NCBI GenBank assembly: GCA_947561585.1
Contig: CANNZV010001176.1
Location: forward strand, 1 to 64,000
DNA length: 64,000 nucleotides
Reading direction: 5' to 3'
From: Caprella mutica
Taxonomy: Eukaryota > Arthropoda > Malacostraca > Amphipoda > Caprellidae
Shown: piece by piece, positions 33,986-48,095 of the stretch
Layout: each line of letters begins with the position of its first letter
Position numbering within the stretch: position 1 is the stretch's first letter
Translations under genes and position numbers: made by a program
Notes under the pieces: generated by a model
The model's database searches: none
Told to the model about the DNA's origin: nothing
What the model saw: only the letters and a program-made list of their open reading frames with translations

Positions 33986-34836
33986 GCTGCCTATATTGTT
34001 ATGAAATTCTTTTTGCGATCCAAAAAAAACCTACCTACCTAGTTTATGTAGCTACTTACTTTTCTGTTAAGATTCTCTCGATCACTCATCCAGTGTTTAA
34101 CGAATTTACAAGTATCCAAATTTTTGAATACGAAACCGCTTTCCGTTACTGATATGTTTCTCCGTGTATCCTTCTCATTTACCTAGCGTCATCTTGGAGA
34201 GTCGCCGGCAGATGTAAGACTATCCGCTGCAGATGTAACCAGCAGATGCGCATCATAGGCGAGAGTCTGGTGATCTAGGATTTAGCAGGTGAACAACTTT
34301 ATTCGCTTCTTGAGAGAATTAGATTCCAGGGAGAAATGTCCAACCCGTTAGTTAAACCAATTTAAAGTAAATTAATGTAATTTGATTAAATTTGTGACAT
34401 TACTTTAAATCATGATTTATAGTGAAGATAATTATTTTAAATCAGAGTATTGTAATATATGGTTAATACTCTATAGCCGATAGGACACAGTATATCCGTA
34501 TAGGAAGTAGCTAGAAGGATCTTTTAAGTGTACGGTGTCATTCAAATTGACATATTTTGTAACCTGCTATCGGATACTGTGTCATATGTAACACTATTTT
34601 ATCTCATTTGTTTCTAACACCTAATTTCTTGGAAATATTACAACAGGCTTGTAATTTTGTGTACTGAAAATTGTCTACAATGTGTCTTAAGAAATTTTTA
34701 TCATCAATTTATGAAAATGATATAACAGGTGCGAGCTACAGAATGAATATCTTATATAAGTTACTAATAACATTACAGAGTACATTAACTATTACCTATT
34801 ATTATTATATATCTCTTATTAACTGCTTTCATTTTT
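33986..34836. other. spacer, no feature recognised
   Basis: Mixed-composition sequence with short repeats of GCAGATG near 34207-34250. No ORF of note. Confidence 0.4.
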
Positions 34837-34923
34837 GTGAATAATGATCTATTTTTTTACGGAAGACAGGTGGTTAGATCGACAAGACGCTACCTAACTT
34901 CGTTATCGTGTGAAGTTTTGCAG

Positions 34924-35206
34924 GTGTCAACCTCAAGTACTAGTGTGTATGTGACCGAAAACTTAGATAACCCTACTGAAGATGATACAACAGCAGATGC
35001 AAAGACAGCTGTTACAGGTGCACAGTTAGGGGTTTCTTGGGAAAATCTTGCAAAACAGAGCAGCTTTCTGACTGGAATGTGAAGATGCAGAATGATTGTA
35101 CCTAATCCACGAAAATTATATTATTTCAATACATTTTAGTTTTTTTACAATTTTGGTATGACTTACCTTGCATAAATGAAACATTGTTCTATTTTTTATG
35201 AATAAA
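34924..35206 (+). other. possible 3'-terminal exon with AATAAA
   Basis: An acceptor-like TTTTGCAG precedes 34924. The open frame VSTSSTSVYVTENLDNPTED ... ends at TGA 35080-35082, and AATAAA follows at 35201. No convincing upstream exon was found and the peptide has no recognisable domain. Chance cannot be excluded. Confidence 0.2.
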
Positions 35207-35209
35207 CGT

Positions 35210-36557
35210 ATTGTATATTCATTTTAGAAAATAAGAATAAGCTATAAATTTAGGCTAACTGTTACTGCAATATAGAATAATGAGACTAGTACCTAATGAA
35301 CTAATCTAGCATTAAAACTAGTATTAATCTGGTGTTATACTAGTATCTTGTTAACTAATCTAGTACTGAGACAAGTACCTACCAAGTGTACTACTTACTA
35401 TTCTGTTTCGGTTTGAGCTTAGATATTTTATGCCTTTGTACCTAGTGCATGACACTGAATATTTCTGACGCATTTTAGTGGTAATCCAAGCCCTGCCTTT
35501 CGTTTTCCGTTTCTTATCAGTGACCAAAAGAGTTACTTTGTGTACCTAGGTACTTTCAGTGGAAGCAACAAAGAAAGGCTCCACCACAACAGAACAAAGG
35601 AAGGGTGGCACAGATAAAGCTGGACAGAGAAGCAAGATAAAGAGATAGCTACAACATATAGGCACTAATCACGGATGTTGCACTTAAATGTACCAAATTA
35701 GGTATACATTATCATAAAAAGGGTGTGCGATCATAATTATTAGTATGAAGACCAGTTTAAACGGTAATTTGAGTGAGGGTTCAAAAGGGGTTTCCTTACT
35801 AATTTTTTTAGTTTTTAAATAATTCAACGAATGAGGACACAAAGAAAATGCCGTTAATATACCACACACTGACTGAAATGTCAATGAATGCTTCTATAAT
35901 TACTAATGGACTACAATAAACATAAAGCCTGTCACCATTAGTATCTAGTTACAGTAATTGAAAGTATTCTTACACTGATTGCAACTAGATACACTTCACC
36001 CATCCTGTATCAGATGTATCGACAAGTTACTGGGGAGATGTTACCTAGTTTCACACTTTGGGCGGTCTACTGTACAGAATTTATATTGGTAATTGGTTGT
36101 ATTTATCAAAATATTTAAATTAGTACATAACCGTATCCAATAACTAAAGAAGAAATAACTCCTATCAAAATTCCCGAATAGAATATTTTTTCAAATTTTT
36201 GTTGATTCATTATTGAAATGTTTTAGTTTCAAAAAGAAAATATAGGATTTGTAACAGAGTTTTTTGAGAGTATAACCAGGCTTTATTTTTCAGATTGTCA
36301 GTTTTAGGTGTTCAGAGGTATTCCCTCTAGACTTCAAAACAAAGGGAATATAGTTAGGAGGAAACACTCTTTTACGCCACATGGCGCTATGTTGTTTATG
36401 GGAAAACAGTCAAATGGTGCCACATAGTAATAACACACATAGTAACTGTAACAAATTTAGGAACTAACGCGTTTAAACAATTCATTGAAATGTTGTAAAA
36501 TCTGAACGAAAAGTATTTCTGAAAAAAATAAATCAAAGTCCTTAAGAATGTCATAAT
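35210..36557. other. AT-rich spacer, no feature recognised
   Basis: No coding signal or repeat array. Short ACTAGTACCTA-like runs occur near 35285-35380. Confidence 0.4.
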
Positions 36558-36732
36558 TAGGGTTGTGACAATAGTTTAAAATCATAGATCCTGAAATTAT
36601 TATAGACGGATAGAATTAAAGACTATTGAATCGTTCTACACCAGCGGTATATAGTATTCGATACCATTTCACTTCGTTTCGTCTATGATATTCCTAAGGT
36701 CTATGATTTAAACGCATATTGTCACAACCCTA
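36558..36732. mobile_element. MITE family A, copy 4
   Basis: TAGGGTTGTGACAATAG at the left and ATATTGTCACAACCCTA at the right, TA at both edges; 175 bp. The internal hairpin pairs CTGAAATTATTATAGACGG with CCGTCTATAAT-type sequence of the family. Includes ACACCAGCGGTATATAGTAT. Confidence 0.85.
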
Positions 36733-37447
36733 GTCATAATATTGTCTTTTAAAGCAAAAAATGCATATTTCGCTACATTGAAACAACTTCACATTTTCTT
36801 TTATCAAACGTATAATAATAGGTTGCAATCAAAATATTTACAGTACTAATAAGTAATAAACAAGATATGAATTAGTGTACATTTTTTAAACTATTGTTAA
36901 TAATTTTCAATATTAAATCTACCAATTGAGTTTTAAAGAGTAATTAAAATTTTCAATGAAAATTACGATTCAATACTTGTTAAATATATATTATGTTAAA
37001 AAATAATTAATGCTTTACAACCGTATAAAATGTTATATAATACATTTTAGTAGCTATATATAGTAGTGACATGAATTTATTTAAAGTATTCATTTTAATA
37101 ATATATTATATTTAAATATCAAAGTGATCCATTGTTATTGTATTTGTAATAAAAAGAATGACACAATGTATATTCATTTTGTCTAACAAATAACTACTTA
37201 CAAAGCAAATTCCTACGACTCACATTTTTTCAGTTAAATATTCCGCCTTTTAGTTTTTGCTACTTACTTAATAGTGGTAACTTTACACCATCTAGGAGAG
37301 AAAATATGAACTATTTACTAGCAACGTGTGTGGCAAACATTCTACACCACCTTTTTATGCCCATTCTTTCCATTCATTTAACCGTGATTAATTGAAGAGG
37401 CGTAAACTGGGCGGTGAAAACGTAGCGTTTTATCTACTAGAATAGAA
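36733..37447. other. AT-rich spacer
   Basis: No coding or repeat signal seen before the 19-bp array. Confidence 0.4.
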
Positions 37448-39007
37448 TGGGCCTAAGGTAGGTATCACTTTTTAAGGGAGGTATCACTTTTTAAGGTAGA
37501 TATCACTTTTTAAGGCAGGTATCACTTTCTAAGGTAGGTATCACTTTCTAAGGTAGGTATCACTTTTTCTAAGGTAGATATCACTTTTTAAGGTAGATAT
37601 CACTTTTTAAGGTAGGTATCACTTTCTAAGGTAGGTATCACTTTTTCTAAGGTAGGTATCACTTTCTAAGGTAGGTATCACTTTCTAAGGTAGGTATCAC
37701 TTTCTAAGGTAGGTATCACTTTTTAAGGGAGGTATCACTTTTTAAGGTAGATATCACTTTTTAAGGTAGGTATCACTTTCTAAGGGAGGTATCACTTTTT
37801 AAGGTAGGTATCTCTTTCTAAGGTAGGTATCACTTTCTAAGGTAGGTATCACTTTCTAAGGGAGGTATCACTTTTTAAGGGAGGTATCACTTTTTAAGGT
37901 AGATATCACTTTTTAAGGCAGGTATCACTTTCTAAGGCAGGTATCACTTTTTAAGGTAGATATCACTTTTTAAGGTAGGTATCACTTTCTAAGGGAGGTA
38001 TCACTTTTTAAGGTAGGTATCTCTTTCTAAGGTAGGTATCACTTTCTAAGGTAGGTATCACTTTCTAAGGGAGGTATCACTTTTTAAGGGAGGTATCACT
38101 TTTTAAGGTAGATATCACTTTTTAAGGCAGGTATCACTTTCTAAGGCAGGTATCACTTTTTAAGGTAGATATCACTTTTTAAGGTAGGTATCACTTTCTA
38201 AGGTAGGTATCACTTTTTAAGGTAGGTATCACTTTCTAAGTTAGGTATCACTTTCTAAGGTAGGTATCACTTTCTATAAGGTAGGTATCACTTTCTAAGG
38301 CAGGTATCACTTTTTAAGGTAGATATCACTTTTTAAGGTAGGTATCACTTTCTAAGGTAGGTATCACTTTTTCTAAGGTAGGTATCACCTTCTAAGGTAG
38401 GTATCACTTTCTAAGGTAGGTATCACTTTTTAAGGTAGGTATCACTTTCTAAGTTAGGTATCACTTTCTAAGGTAGGTATCACTTTTTAAGGTAGGTATC
38501 ACTTTCTAAGGTAGGTATCACTTTCTATAAGGTAGGTATCACTTTCTAAGGCAGGTATCACTTTTTAAGGTAGATATCACTTTTTAAGGTAGGTATCACT
38601 TTTTAAGGTAGGTATCACTTTCTAAGGGAGGTATCACTTTTTAAGGTAGGTATCTCTTTCTAAGGTAGGTATCACTTTCTAAGGTAGGTATCACTTTCTA
38701 AGGGAGGTATCACTTTTTAAGGGAGGTATCACTTTCTAAGGTAGGTATCACTTTTTCTAAGGTAGGTATCACTTTCTAAGGTAGGTATCACTTTCTAAGG
38801 TAGGTATCACTTTTTAAGGTAGGTATCACTTTCTAAGTTAGGTATCACTTTCTAAGGTAGGTATCACTTTCTAAGTTAGGTATCACTTTCTAAGGTAGGT
38901 ATCACTTTTTAAGGTAGGTATCACTTTCTAAGTTAGGTATCACTTTCTAAGGTAGGTATCACTTTCTATAAGGTAGGTATCACTTTTTAATGTAGGTATC
39001 ACTTGTT
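37448..39007. repeat. 19-bp minisatellite, ~82 copies
   Basis: Unit AAGGTAGGTATCACTTTCT with common variants (TTTTT for TTTCT, GGGAGG or GGCAGG for GGTAGG, AGATATC for AGGTATC). Blocks of variants recur in the same order (for example 37720-37900 and 37960-38110), showing amplification of multi-monomer blocks. No coding. Confidence 0.95.
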
Positions 39008-39009
39008 TC

Positions 39010-40780
39010 TATAAAATATGCGTCATGATACTTTTTAATGAAAATTAGACCACAATTTTTTTTAAATGAGTATAGCATTTTTTTAGGATACTTGTAATAG
39101 GTATAATGAATTAATTTCAATATAATTGGGATTTAATTATTTGTTTATTTTATTTTTCCAACTAAATTTCCATAAATCGAGTACCTAGTATTTTTATTAT
39201 GAAACTTTTAATAATAAATAAATTTTAATATATATTATGATTCAATTATTTATTTAATATACTTTTTTTAGCTACACCTTCATAAATCAATATTTATTTC
39301 ATATAATTGTCTCAATAAATCATATAATATAATTACTCGTTCAAAAAGTACAATTCCCGAACTGTTCCTAATTACTCGAAAATAAGATCTCAGGAATGCG
39401 ATTCCAAGTCCTTTGTAATTTAGAAGACTGCGCGCTATTTCACGGTCAGGAATTCGGGAATAATGGCAATATTAGAGACTGGAATGTTTTCATTATATGA
39501 AGATGTCAGATAATAAAACTGTTCAAAAATGTTCTATTGTTACTTTCACGGAATTTAGATATCTTATTTCGAAAGAAATGGAAAAGTTGTTATTTAAAAG
39601 AATGTAGTTAATACTAAATAAATATTGTTAAAACAAGTAATATTAAATGTTATTAGGTATGTATTTAGTAGAAATATCATGTAATTGAAAAATATTTCAA
39701 CAAATTAATTATGTAAAAAAATTATGTAATTATTTTTTTATATTACATTTAATGTTGATAATATCAATATTAAAACATTAATTAATTTTTATAAATTATA
39801 ATACCTATAATCTATCGTTTCTAAATGTTCCGTATTTATTATATCCCTATCCATTCACTAAGCTGTAGGTACTGACTATGGTACCTCAACCTTTCTTTGC
39901 ATATGATATCATTAAACTAACATATATATATTATCCTCAATAACCCCATTAACAAAGCCAGGATACAGTAACATAGGGTATGGTAATCAGCTGATTGAAT
40001 CTATAGTTTGACGTGACCACCGGATGACTCAAAATGGCGACTCTGACCGCACTTTGAAACATGGAAAAACCAACTTAAACTTAATCACTTTTAAATTGAA
40101 TTTTTTCTTATCAATTACTAACTAGGCATTGGTTAAATTGTATTTCCATTATTTTTTTCCTTATTTGTTATTCATAGGAACTACAATTTAGCAGTTAACT
40201 AGCACTAGTTTAGGCTCCTATGTAGCATATTTTCAAGACCCTATTTTTTATAGATAAGTTAAAGAAATGAACAATAAAAACACACCTGAATTATATCTAT
40301 ATATTCAACTTTAAGGTTCAATCGCCATTTTCGCTTTTCTTTTGCACTAAACCCCTATAAAATGACTTCAAACTTCTCGAAATTAACATGCAAATACGAG
40401 GAATTATGAGCCGCTCGGTCACAAACAAGGAATGTGTTGTTGTGGTGACGTCATATTTTTGTGTCGTCTGCTAGGTACTATACCTGATTATGTTCTTATA
40501 TCTTGAACAAAGCCCTCCATTAATGTTTGTTCAATCACAGACGCACCCGAGAGATGCACAGGAATGTCTGTCCGTTATGATGTGGCGGGAAAATCTAATC
40601 GACGAGATTGCCATCGAGAATTTTATTGTGATGCTAATGGCTGTGTGAACTGCCACTGGAATTTGTTAGTGAGTTATACACGTTAAATAAAGTAAGTTTT
40701 TTTTCTGTACAACATTAATTGTTACTTGGATTATAACAGTTGAATCAGACACTAGTCTGATAGTATCATAGCAACCATGC
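39010..40780. other. AT-rich spacer
   Basis: No gene seen. One TGACGTCA palindrome occurs near 40445. Confidence 0.4.
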
Positions 40781-40869
40781 ATGCATAATTATCACACTTT
40801 CTCTTCGTCTCATCGAAAAATGAAATTGAGTTTGGTGTACCAATCAAAAGCAAATGATCTCACAAAACC

Positions 40870-41500
40870 TATATACCTCCTACCTATTTCCAAGCCTGTC
40901 TTCTCACAATACCAATACTCTACCTACCTATTTCCCAGCTTGTCTACTCATCACCCTATCTATTTCCCAGCTTGTCTACTCACAATCCTACCTATTTCCC
41001 AGCCTGTCTACTCACCATCCTACCTATTTGCTAGCCTATCTACTCACTATCCTACCTATTTCTCAGTCTGTCTACTCACCATCCTACCTATTTCCCAGCC
41101 TGTCTACTCACTGTTCCAATACCCTACCTACCTATTCCCCAGCCTATCTACTCAAAATCCTACCTATTTCCCAGCCTGTCTACTAACCATCTTACCTATT
41201 TCCCAGCCTGTCTACTCACAATCCTACCTATTTCTCAGCCTGTCTACTCACCATCCTACCTATTTCCCAGCCTGTCTACTCCCTATCCTATCTACTCACC
41301 ACTCTACCTATTTCATAGCCTATCTATTCCCATCTAACCTATTTCTCAGACTGTCTACTCATCATCCTACCTATTTCGCAGCCTGGCTACTCACTATCCT
41401 AACTACTCACCACTCTACCTATTTCCTAGCCTAACTACTCATCATCCTACCTATTTTCCAGTCTGTGTACTCACCACCCTACCTATTTCCTAGTCTTCCT
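40870..41500. repeat. 33-bp minisatellite, ~19 degenerate copies
   Basis: Unit CATCCTACCTATTTCCCAGC followed by CTGTCTACTCACC; the period is 33. Because 33 is divisible by three, it creates a 217-codon open frame of YLFPSLSTHHPT-like repeats (40781-41434). That frame begins in unrelated sequence and has no other coding evidence. Confidence 0.9.
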
Positions 41501-41519
41501 GCTCTCATCAATATAGATG

Positions 41520-42890
41520 AGTGGATGCGGTTCCTCTCTATTAGATGCACAGGTTATATAGGGGCTAAAGGTTACCAAGGGTTGATTGTCATTAGTGAAC
41601 GGATATGTTAATTCCTTTTGAGGAGGGTTGTCCTTATACCTAACGGTTGGGTAAGGGCTATTAATATTAGCTGATACATTAACATATTTTCAATGGAGTA
41701 ATGGGATTTAGAATGATTCATTATCTAGGTCCTACCTATACGCTATGGGAACTTCATGTTCCATTATCTAAGGTTACAGAAATGTTTATTGATAAACAAA
41801 CTGATCCTACATGAGCATATATTTCTAAAAATGAGATACATTATGATAAGTTGTTAAAAAAAATGTGAAAGAATGGAAGTTTCACGGCAAAATTGAGTGC
41901 TATACCTTCGCTATATCCACAAAAGAAAGTTAAGTATAATATTAATGATAATCTTAAAAAAACTAGAACCATTCGACAGAAATAATATATATGACAAAAG
42001 GTTCGCAAGCCTATTTTCCCACAGCCTTGCGTGTCGGTATGGTGTACCCACATGGCATACACAGGAATTAATACTGCCAGACCATCTGCTACTGGAAGAA
42101 AAACCACCCGCTGGATCTACAAGGAGGGTGACATGAAGAACGTTAACTCTTGACTGATATTTGAATTTTTTTCTGATTCTCAGAGTTTTTTAATTTATAT
42201 AATTCTATCATGAAAATAATATGCAACTATTCATTTCATAACAGATCAAAGTTTTATACTTCTCCAAAGCGAAGAAAATAAAATCAGATAATATTTTTGA
42301 TAAAACAGTGAATTTTGCAACGTAATTTCACTCATTTTTATCTTTCTAATCTTTGATTTTCAAATTCATTTTATTATTGGTGAGTATTATTTTGCTATAA
42401 TACGATTTCTATTTGGTAGCTATCTCAAAAAAGCCAGTATATCTGACTAGTAGTCTTTTAAATACCTACGAAGAAGTGACATACTTCTTCATTTAGAAAC
42501 CATATATGTTTACTTGTAATAGAACAAAGCTAAAGTAAATCAGTTAGGTGTTCCAGTTATTGTATTCCTTTTAAATTCTTTTGCTGGTTTCTCATTTTTG
42601 TACGCGTGGCCGTTACTGAATTTCTTTTGAAACCGAAAAGAAGTGCAGGAATCGAGAGGAAATCTGCTATTGAGAATAATCCTCATGTGAACTTTCTTTG
42701 TTGATTTAGTTGAAAGAACTGCGTTGAAGAAAGGAGAGTTGCTTCCAATGGAAGCGATTGCTTAGAAGGTTGGAAAATGTGATGCATTGTTAGGCAGAGG
42801 AAATTTCCCATTGGATTGTAGTCGGTAGGCCCTGAATAGGCATAGAAACTGAACATTTGCCCACGCGTCTGTTCCGAGAGATGGAAACAG
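41520..42890. other. spacer, no feature recognised
   Basis: Overlapping short ORFs (41841-42136, 42683-42931) show no domain and no splice context. Confidence 0.4.
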
Positions 42891-42897
42891 CACTGGT

Positions 42898-43238
42898 GGT
42901 TCCTACCTATGTGGAGAAGCCTAGAACACAATTCCGTTTTTTATTCATAAAACAAGATATATAGAACGTTAACTACTAAAGAAACCATAATGAAAAATGT
43001 AATAGGGAATAAGAAATCTAAATCAAACATAATAATTCAAAATTGGATGATCTAGCATTAGATCATCTTCTTAAGTTGATCTAGATCATCTAATTTTGAA
43101 TTATTATGTTTGATTTAGCTTTCTTATTCCCTATTACATTTTTATTATGGTTTCTTTAGTAGTAAACGTTCTATATATCTTGTTTTATGAATAAATAAAC
43201 GGATTTGTGTTCAAGGCTCCTGCACATAGGTAGGAACC
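42898..43238. repeat. 340-bp long hairpin (inverted duplication)
   Basis: The left arm runs from GGTTCCTACCTATGTG and the right arm ends at CACATAGGTAGGAACC. Arms of about 155-165 bp are complementary at roughly 95%, including GTAATAGGGAATAAGAAA and TAATAATTCAAAATT. The loop is about 25 nt near 43068 and consists of partly palindromic GATGATCTAG units. Confidence 0.85.
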
Positions 43239-43239
43239 A

Positions 43240-46200
43240 GTAAATAAACATAGATCACAAATGTGATTTATCGGAAACATCAGTTGCAGTACTGGACATG
43301 TTTCAGACTATTTCTCAAACAGTTTTCCCTACCAAGCGTTCTTTCAGGTAGACATACCATCAGTTGATTCCCCTATGATCAAGAGGACACTCAATTCATC
43401 TCCAACAGCTGCTAGTTTCAGATCAGGGAGGTAGGTAGGTACGTATTCGCGCTCACACTAGTAGGGTGAATTCAAAATGTGGGTGCTAACTAAATATATT
43501 TATATAGTAAGTAATACAAGGATGAAATTGATAACTTGAATTATACTGACTTTTTATTCATTATTTCCAAAAAAAATGTTAACGTCATGCGAGCAGTATG
43601 CACTTTAAGATTAGGTATTTTAACTTTTTTGATTTTTACGGATGGTGTCTTTATGAATGAACTACGTTTAAATGAAGTATAAATTCTATCTCAAACATAT
43701 ATTCAGTCGTTTATTTATCATGAATTGCTAAGGTAATTAATGTTGCTTCATTCCTTTCAATTTTGAATCTCGCATCATCCCTCAAAATATCAAAAGATTG
43801 AGCAGGATGTTCATTGTACATCTCTATCAATCCGTTGGTTCTTCAATGAAACCAATGAAGTCTATGAAAGTATCTATATGAATCCCATACTTAAGAAGTA
43901 ACCGTTAAGGGATTCTAAAGGGTTTTTGTATAGGAATCGAATGGTATCTAGGAACTGTATTTGTACAGGATTACTCCTCTCTTAAATTTTATGTAGGGAA
44001 ACTAGTGAAAAATATATAGCGTGAATTTAAATGTAGGGTTAGCTACTGCCGTAGTATTCAAAAGACATAATAAATGAAAAACAACCAAAATATTAAAATT
44101 TATCATGGACATCATTTCTATATACAAAATGATTTAGAAAAAAAGTTGAATTAAATTGATTTGATTCAGAAAAAAAAGTTGAATTAAATTGAGATCTCTA
44201 ATTTATACAGCTCCCAATAAAGAAATAACCACAAGCTATAAGTATTCGCCCTATATACATAGTTAATGACTATTTCATTAGCTTTCTTTACAGGTTACCT
44301 GCATTGAAGCATTGTTAACTTAATCATGAACTGTTGTAAATTGAATCACCTTGTCACTTTATGAGAATCTAACCACAAGTCCTTTTTTCGTTCATTGAGT
44401 GTAGTTAAATCTACTAAAATATTTATTATCTTACCTACCTATATACCGGTCTCTTTAGTTGAGCTTCAATGGAAGGTTTCTTTTCGAAAACTATGCTCAA
44501 CATTTTATAATTACAGTTTAGGAAGTAGGTTTCTTTCTTACTATACATATTCATAATTCTCAAAGTTATAATAATTATAGAAAATATATATACCTATCTC
44601 CAGGTGCAAATAAATAAATAATTTCATCATTCAAGGAATATTGTCATAAAATTTCGTTAATCTGTTCATAAGAAGTTGGGACATCAAAAAATTAACGAGC
44701 AGTAAAGATCCTAACATCCAACAAGAAAATCGTTAGGTTCTAGCAAGCCTACCATTCTAAAATTAGTGTCCAATTTTTTGCTAGGTTGTTCCAGAGTTCC
44801 GATTCAGCTGAACAATGGAATGCTTCCGATAGATTGCGAAACTAGCAAAAAACTTCTTTCTTCTTCCTATCGCCTTTAACTAGTCATCTTCCACTCTAGT
44901 GCTTCTTAAGACATTCTATTACTCAATTTCCTCGTGGTTGTGAAATTAAAAAGCGATGCAGTTTTCACTTAGTAGGTTTTAATAATAGGCGAAGATTGTT
45001 AAATTAGGTGTGCATAAATGGTATACCAGTTTTTAACTACCTAGTCAACCTTATCCTGTATTTCCCGTTTGCTGTCATTCAGTTGCTATTTTTTTATATA
45101 CAGTGCTATATGAATTGCTCTTTTATTTTGGGCACGTAATGATCATTGAAAAATAAAACTTTGAACCTACTTTCTCGAAATAAATCTTTATCGTTGCATC
45201 AAGACTAGAGATTTGCAATTTTTTTCTACACTTCTATGGTTGGACAATAGCCATTTCCTTTTAACTTCATACATTGTCAAACTTTTCACCGGTTTCTTTT
45301 ATTTGTTATTCTCAATTCCTGTTTTCAAACTACCTGGTTGGTCGATCTGGGAATCTAGGTAACTGCTCTCTCAAGCATCTAACTCACCCCTACTAGTGGA
45401 TGGATATCTAGACAACGAGAGCTGTCAAACTCTTCTTCTACCTGCTTCAATCGATTACAAAACCTGTAAACTCTTTAAAAAGCAATTCAATAAAGCATCC
45501 TAAAACCTGATATCCCTTAGTGGATACTTTTGAGAAACCTTTCTGGTCAACCATAACTCTTTTGTGATCGACATCAGATCCTAGCTACAGAATCTTCATT
45601 TTAGGAGATTAAGCTGGATTATACACTCAGAGTTTTCTTAAACTCTTTTAAAAGAAGTAGATATCAATACGATAAAGATTTGAAAGATTTTTACTGAAAT
45701 AGAACACCAATAACGTATTTTATTATATTTTAGTGTGCCTGGTTCAACAATAGCATTTTAAAAACCCTGTTGACAATTCTATTTTATCTAAACAGAATAA
45801 TTTCCTTCAAACTACATTCTTTAAAAGTATTATCTTTTTTTTTATCTTAAGTTGAACTTCGAACTTAATAGTCAGTTTGAAACATTAATGCTTACTTGTT
45901 TTTTAATGGAAAAAAAAGTGTCTTTAAACTTCAAAAGTTACTTAATGTTTCATTGCAAACTCTGCAGCTTTTATTTCGAGTTAAATGTGTTTTTAAAATC
46001 ATAATTACTAGTAACCTGTTGTTTAGTACCATAGCATTGAAGTAGCTTTTCTGCATTCAAGAGCACAACTGTCAATGTCTTAAAGGTATTTCGTTAATTA
46101 ATTATCTTGAATATCAGAATCAAATATATATAATTAAACCAAATTTCTACCATTTTATTTTTAATAAAAAGTTCATTACGAATGAGCAACAATTCTCATA

Positions 46201-46800
46201 AAGCTAAATACTCTTTACTTTTAACATTTTTCGCCTTCCTCAGCAAGTATGAACAATTGAACATATACTAATATCAATGCATAAGGGAAGTTATAGGATA
46301 AAGGTAATTAGACGTTTTTTATGGTCAAATCAGGGCTATTGTTCTCAATAACATAAATTGTGGCTATGGAAATCAATGACTCATTTTGTTTGATTTCCTT
46401 TGTAATTATGAGAAGGTATTGTAGTGTTTATTTACCTCATAATATGATCATTTTTGTAATAATTAGTATGAGCAGTAATAATATGAATTAAATATATAAA
46501 TTCCAATCTACATTCATAGTTCAAGCAAGTGATATTGAAGAAGGATAAGGAAGTTTATATTGTTTGTTTATAAACAGGGAGGTATATTTTGAATTACCTC
46601 ATATGAAGTGTGACGTTTTCTTCCTAGTATAGAAGGTATGTGATAATAAAGTCATTAGTGATGTCATTATTATAGGTACGTGAACGTGACTTTCAGTGTT
46701 ACGTGGACATACACAATATCAGGTAGCTAATTTCTCTAAATATTAAACCGGATCTAAAAACCGATAATTTGATCTAAAATTATTAAATTGAAAAAAAAAA
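43240..46800. other. 3.5 kb AT-rich spacer without recognisable features
   Basis: No ORF above 60 codons and no tandem array, TIR element or RNA gene was recognised. Confidence 0.4.
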
Positions 46801-46804
46801 TTAG

Positions 46805-48095
46805 ATAGTAGAAGTAGGTATGGACACTGTATCACCTTCTGTGTACCATTGGTGTCATTTTGACGTCAGGGTCGCTAGTAGAAGTAGGTATGAACACTGT
46901 ATCACCTTCTGTATACCATTGGTGTCATTTTGACGTCACAGTCGCTGGTAGAAGTAGGTATGGACACTGTATCACCTTCTGTGTACCATTAGTGTCATTT
47001 TAACGTCAGTCGTTAGTAGAAGTAGGTATGGACACTGTATCACCTTCTGTGTACTATTGGTGTTATTTTGACGTCAAAGTCGCTAGCTAAAGTATCTATG
47101 GACACTGTATCACCTTCTGTGTACCATTGGTGTCATTTTGACGTCACAGTCGCTAGTAGAAGTAGGTATGGACACTGTATCACCTTCTGTGTACCATTGG
47201 TGTCATTTTGACGTCACAGTCGCTGGTATAAGTAGGTATGGACACTGTATCACCTTTTGTGTATCATTGGTGTCATTTTGACGACAGAGTCCCTAGTAGA
47301 AGTAGGTATGGGCACTGTATAACCTTCTGTGTACCATTAGTGTCATTTTAACGTCAGAATCGCTAGTAGAAGTAGGCATGGACACTGTATCACCTTCTGT
47401 GTACCATTGGTGTCATTTTGACGTTAGTGTCGCTAGTAGAAGTAGGTATGGACACTGTATCACCTTCTGTGTACCATTGGTGTCATTTTGACGTCAGAGT
47501 CGCTAGTAGAAGTAGGCATGGACACTGTATCACCTTCTGTGTACCATTAGTGTCATTTTAACGTCAGAATCGCTAGTAGAAGTAGGCATGGACACTGTAT
47601 CACCTTCTGTGTACCATTGGTGTCATTTTGACGTTAGTGTCGCTAGTAGAAGTAGGTATGGACACTGTATCACCTTCTGTGTACCATTGGTGTCATTTTG
47701 ACGTCAGAGTCGCTAGTAGAAGTAGGCATGGACACTGTATCACCTTCTGTGTACCATTGGTGTCATTTTGACGTTAGTGTCGCTAGTAGAAGTAGGTATG
47801 GACACTGTATCACCTTCTGTGTACCATTGGTGTCATTTTGACGTCACAGTCGCTAGTAGAAGTAGGTATGGACACTGTATCACCTTCTGTGTACCATTGG
47901 TGTCATTTTGACGTTAGTGTCGCTAGTAGAAGTAGGTATGGACACTGTATCACCTTCTGTGTACCATTGGTGTCATTTTGACGTCACAGTCGCTAGTAGA
48001 AGTAGGCATGGACACTGTATCACCTTCTGTGTACCATTGGTGTCATTTTGACGTCACAGTCGCTAGTAGAAGTAGGTATGGACACTGTATCACCT
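46805..48095. repeat. 70-bp minisatellite, ~18 copies, CRE-like motif in each
   Basis: Each unit runs from GCTAGTAGAAGTAGGTATGG through CACTGTATCACCTTCTGTGT to GGTGTCATTTTGACGTCA. Most units retain TGACGTCA, some have TGACGTTA or TAACGTCA. Variant order repeats about every 210 bp (TAACGTCAGAATC near 47350 and 47560), suggesting a three-monomer amplification step. Confidence 0.95.

Noticed and set aside
40781..41434. 217-codon ORF with SYLFPSLSTH-type repeats
   Set aside because: Product of the 33-bp minisatellite. Units are degenerate at the DNA level with no coding constraint visible.
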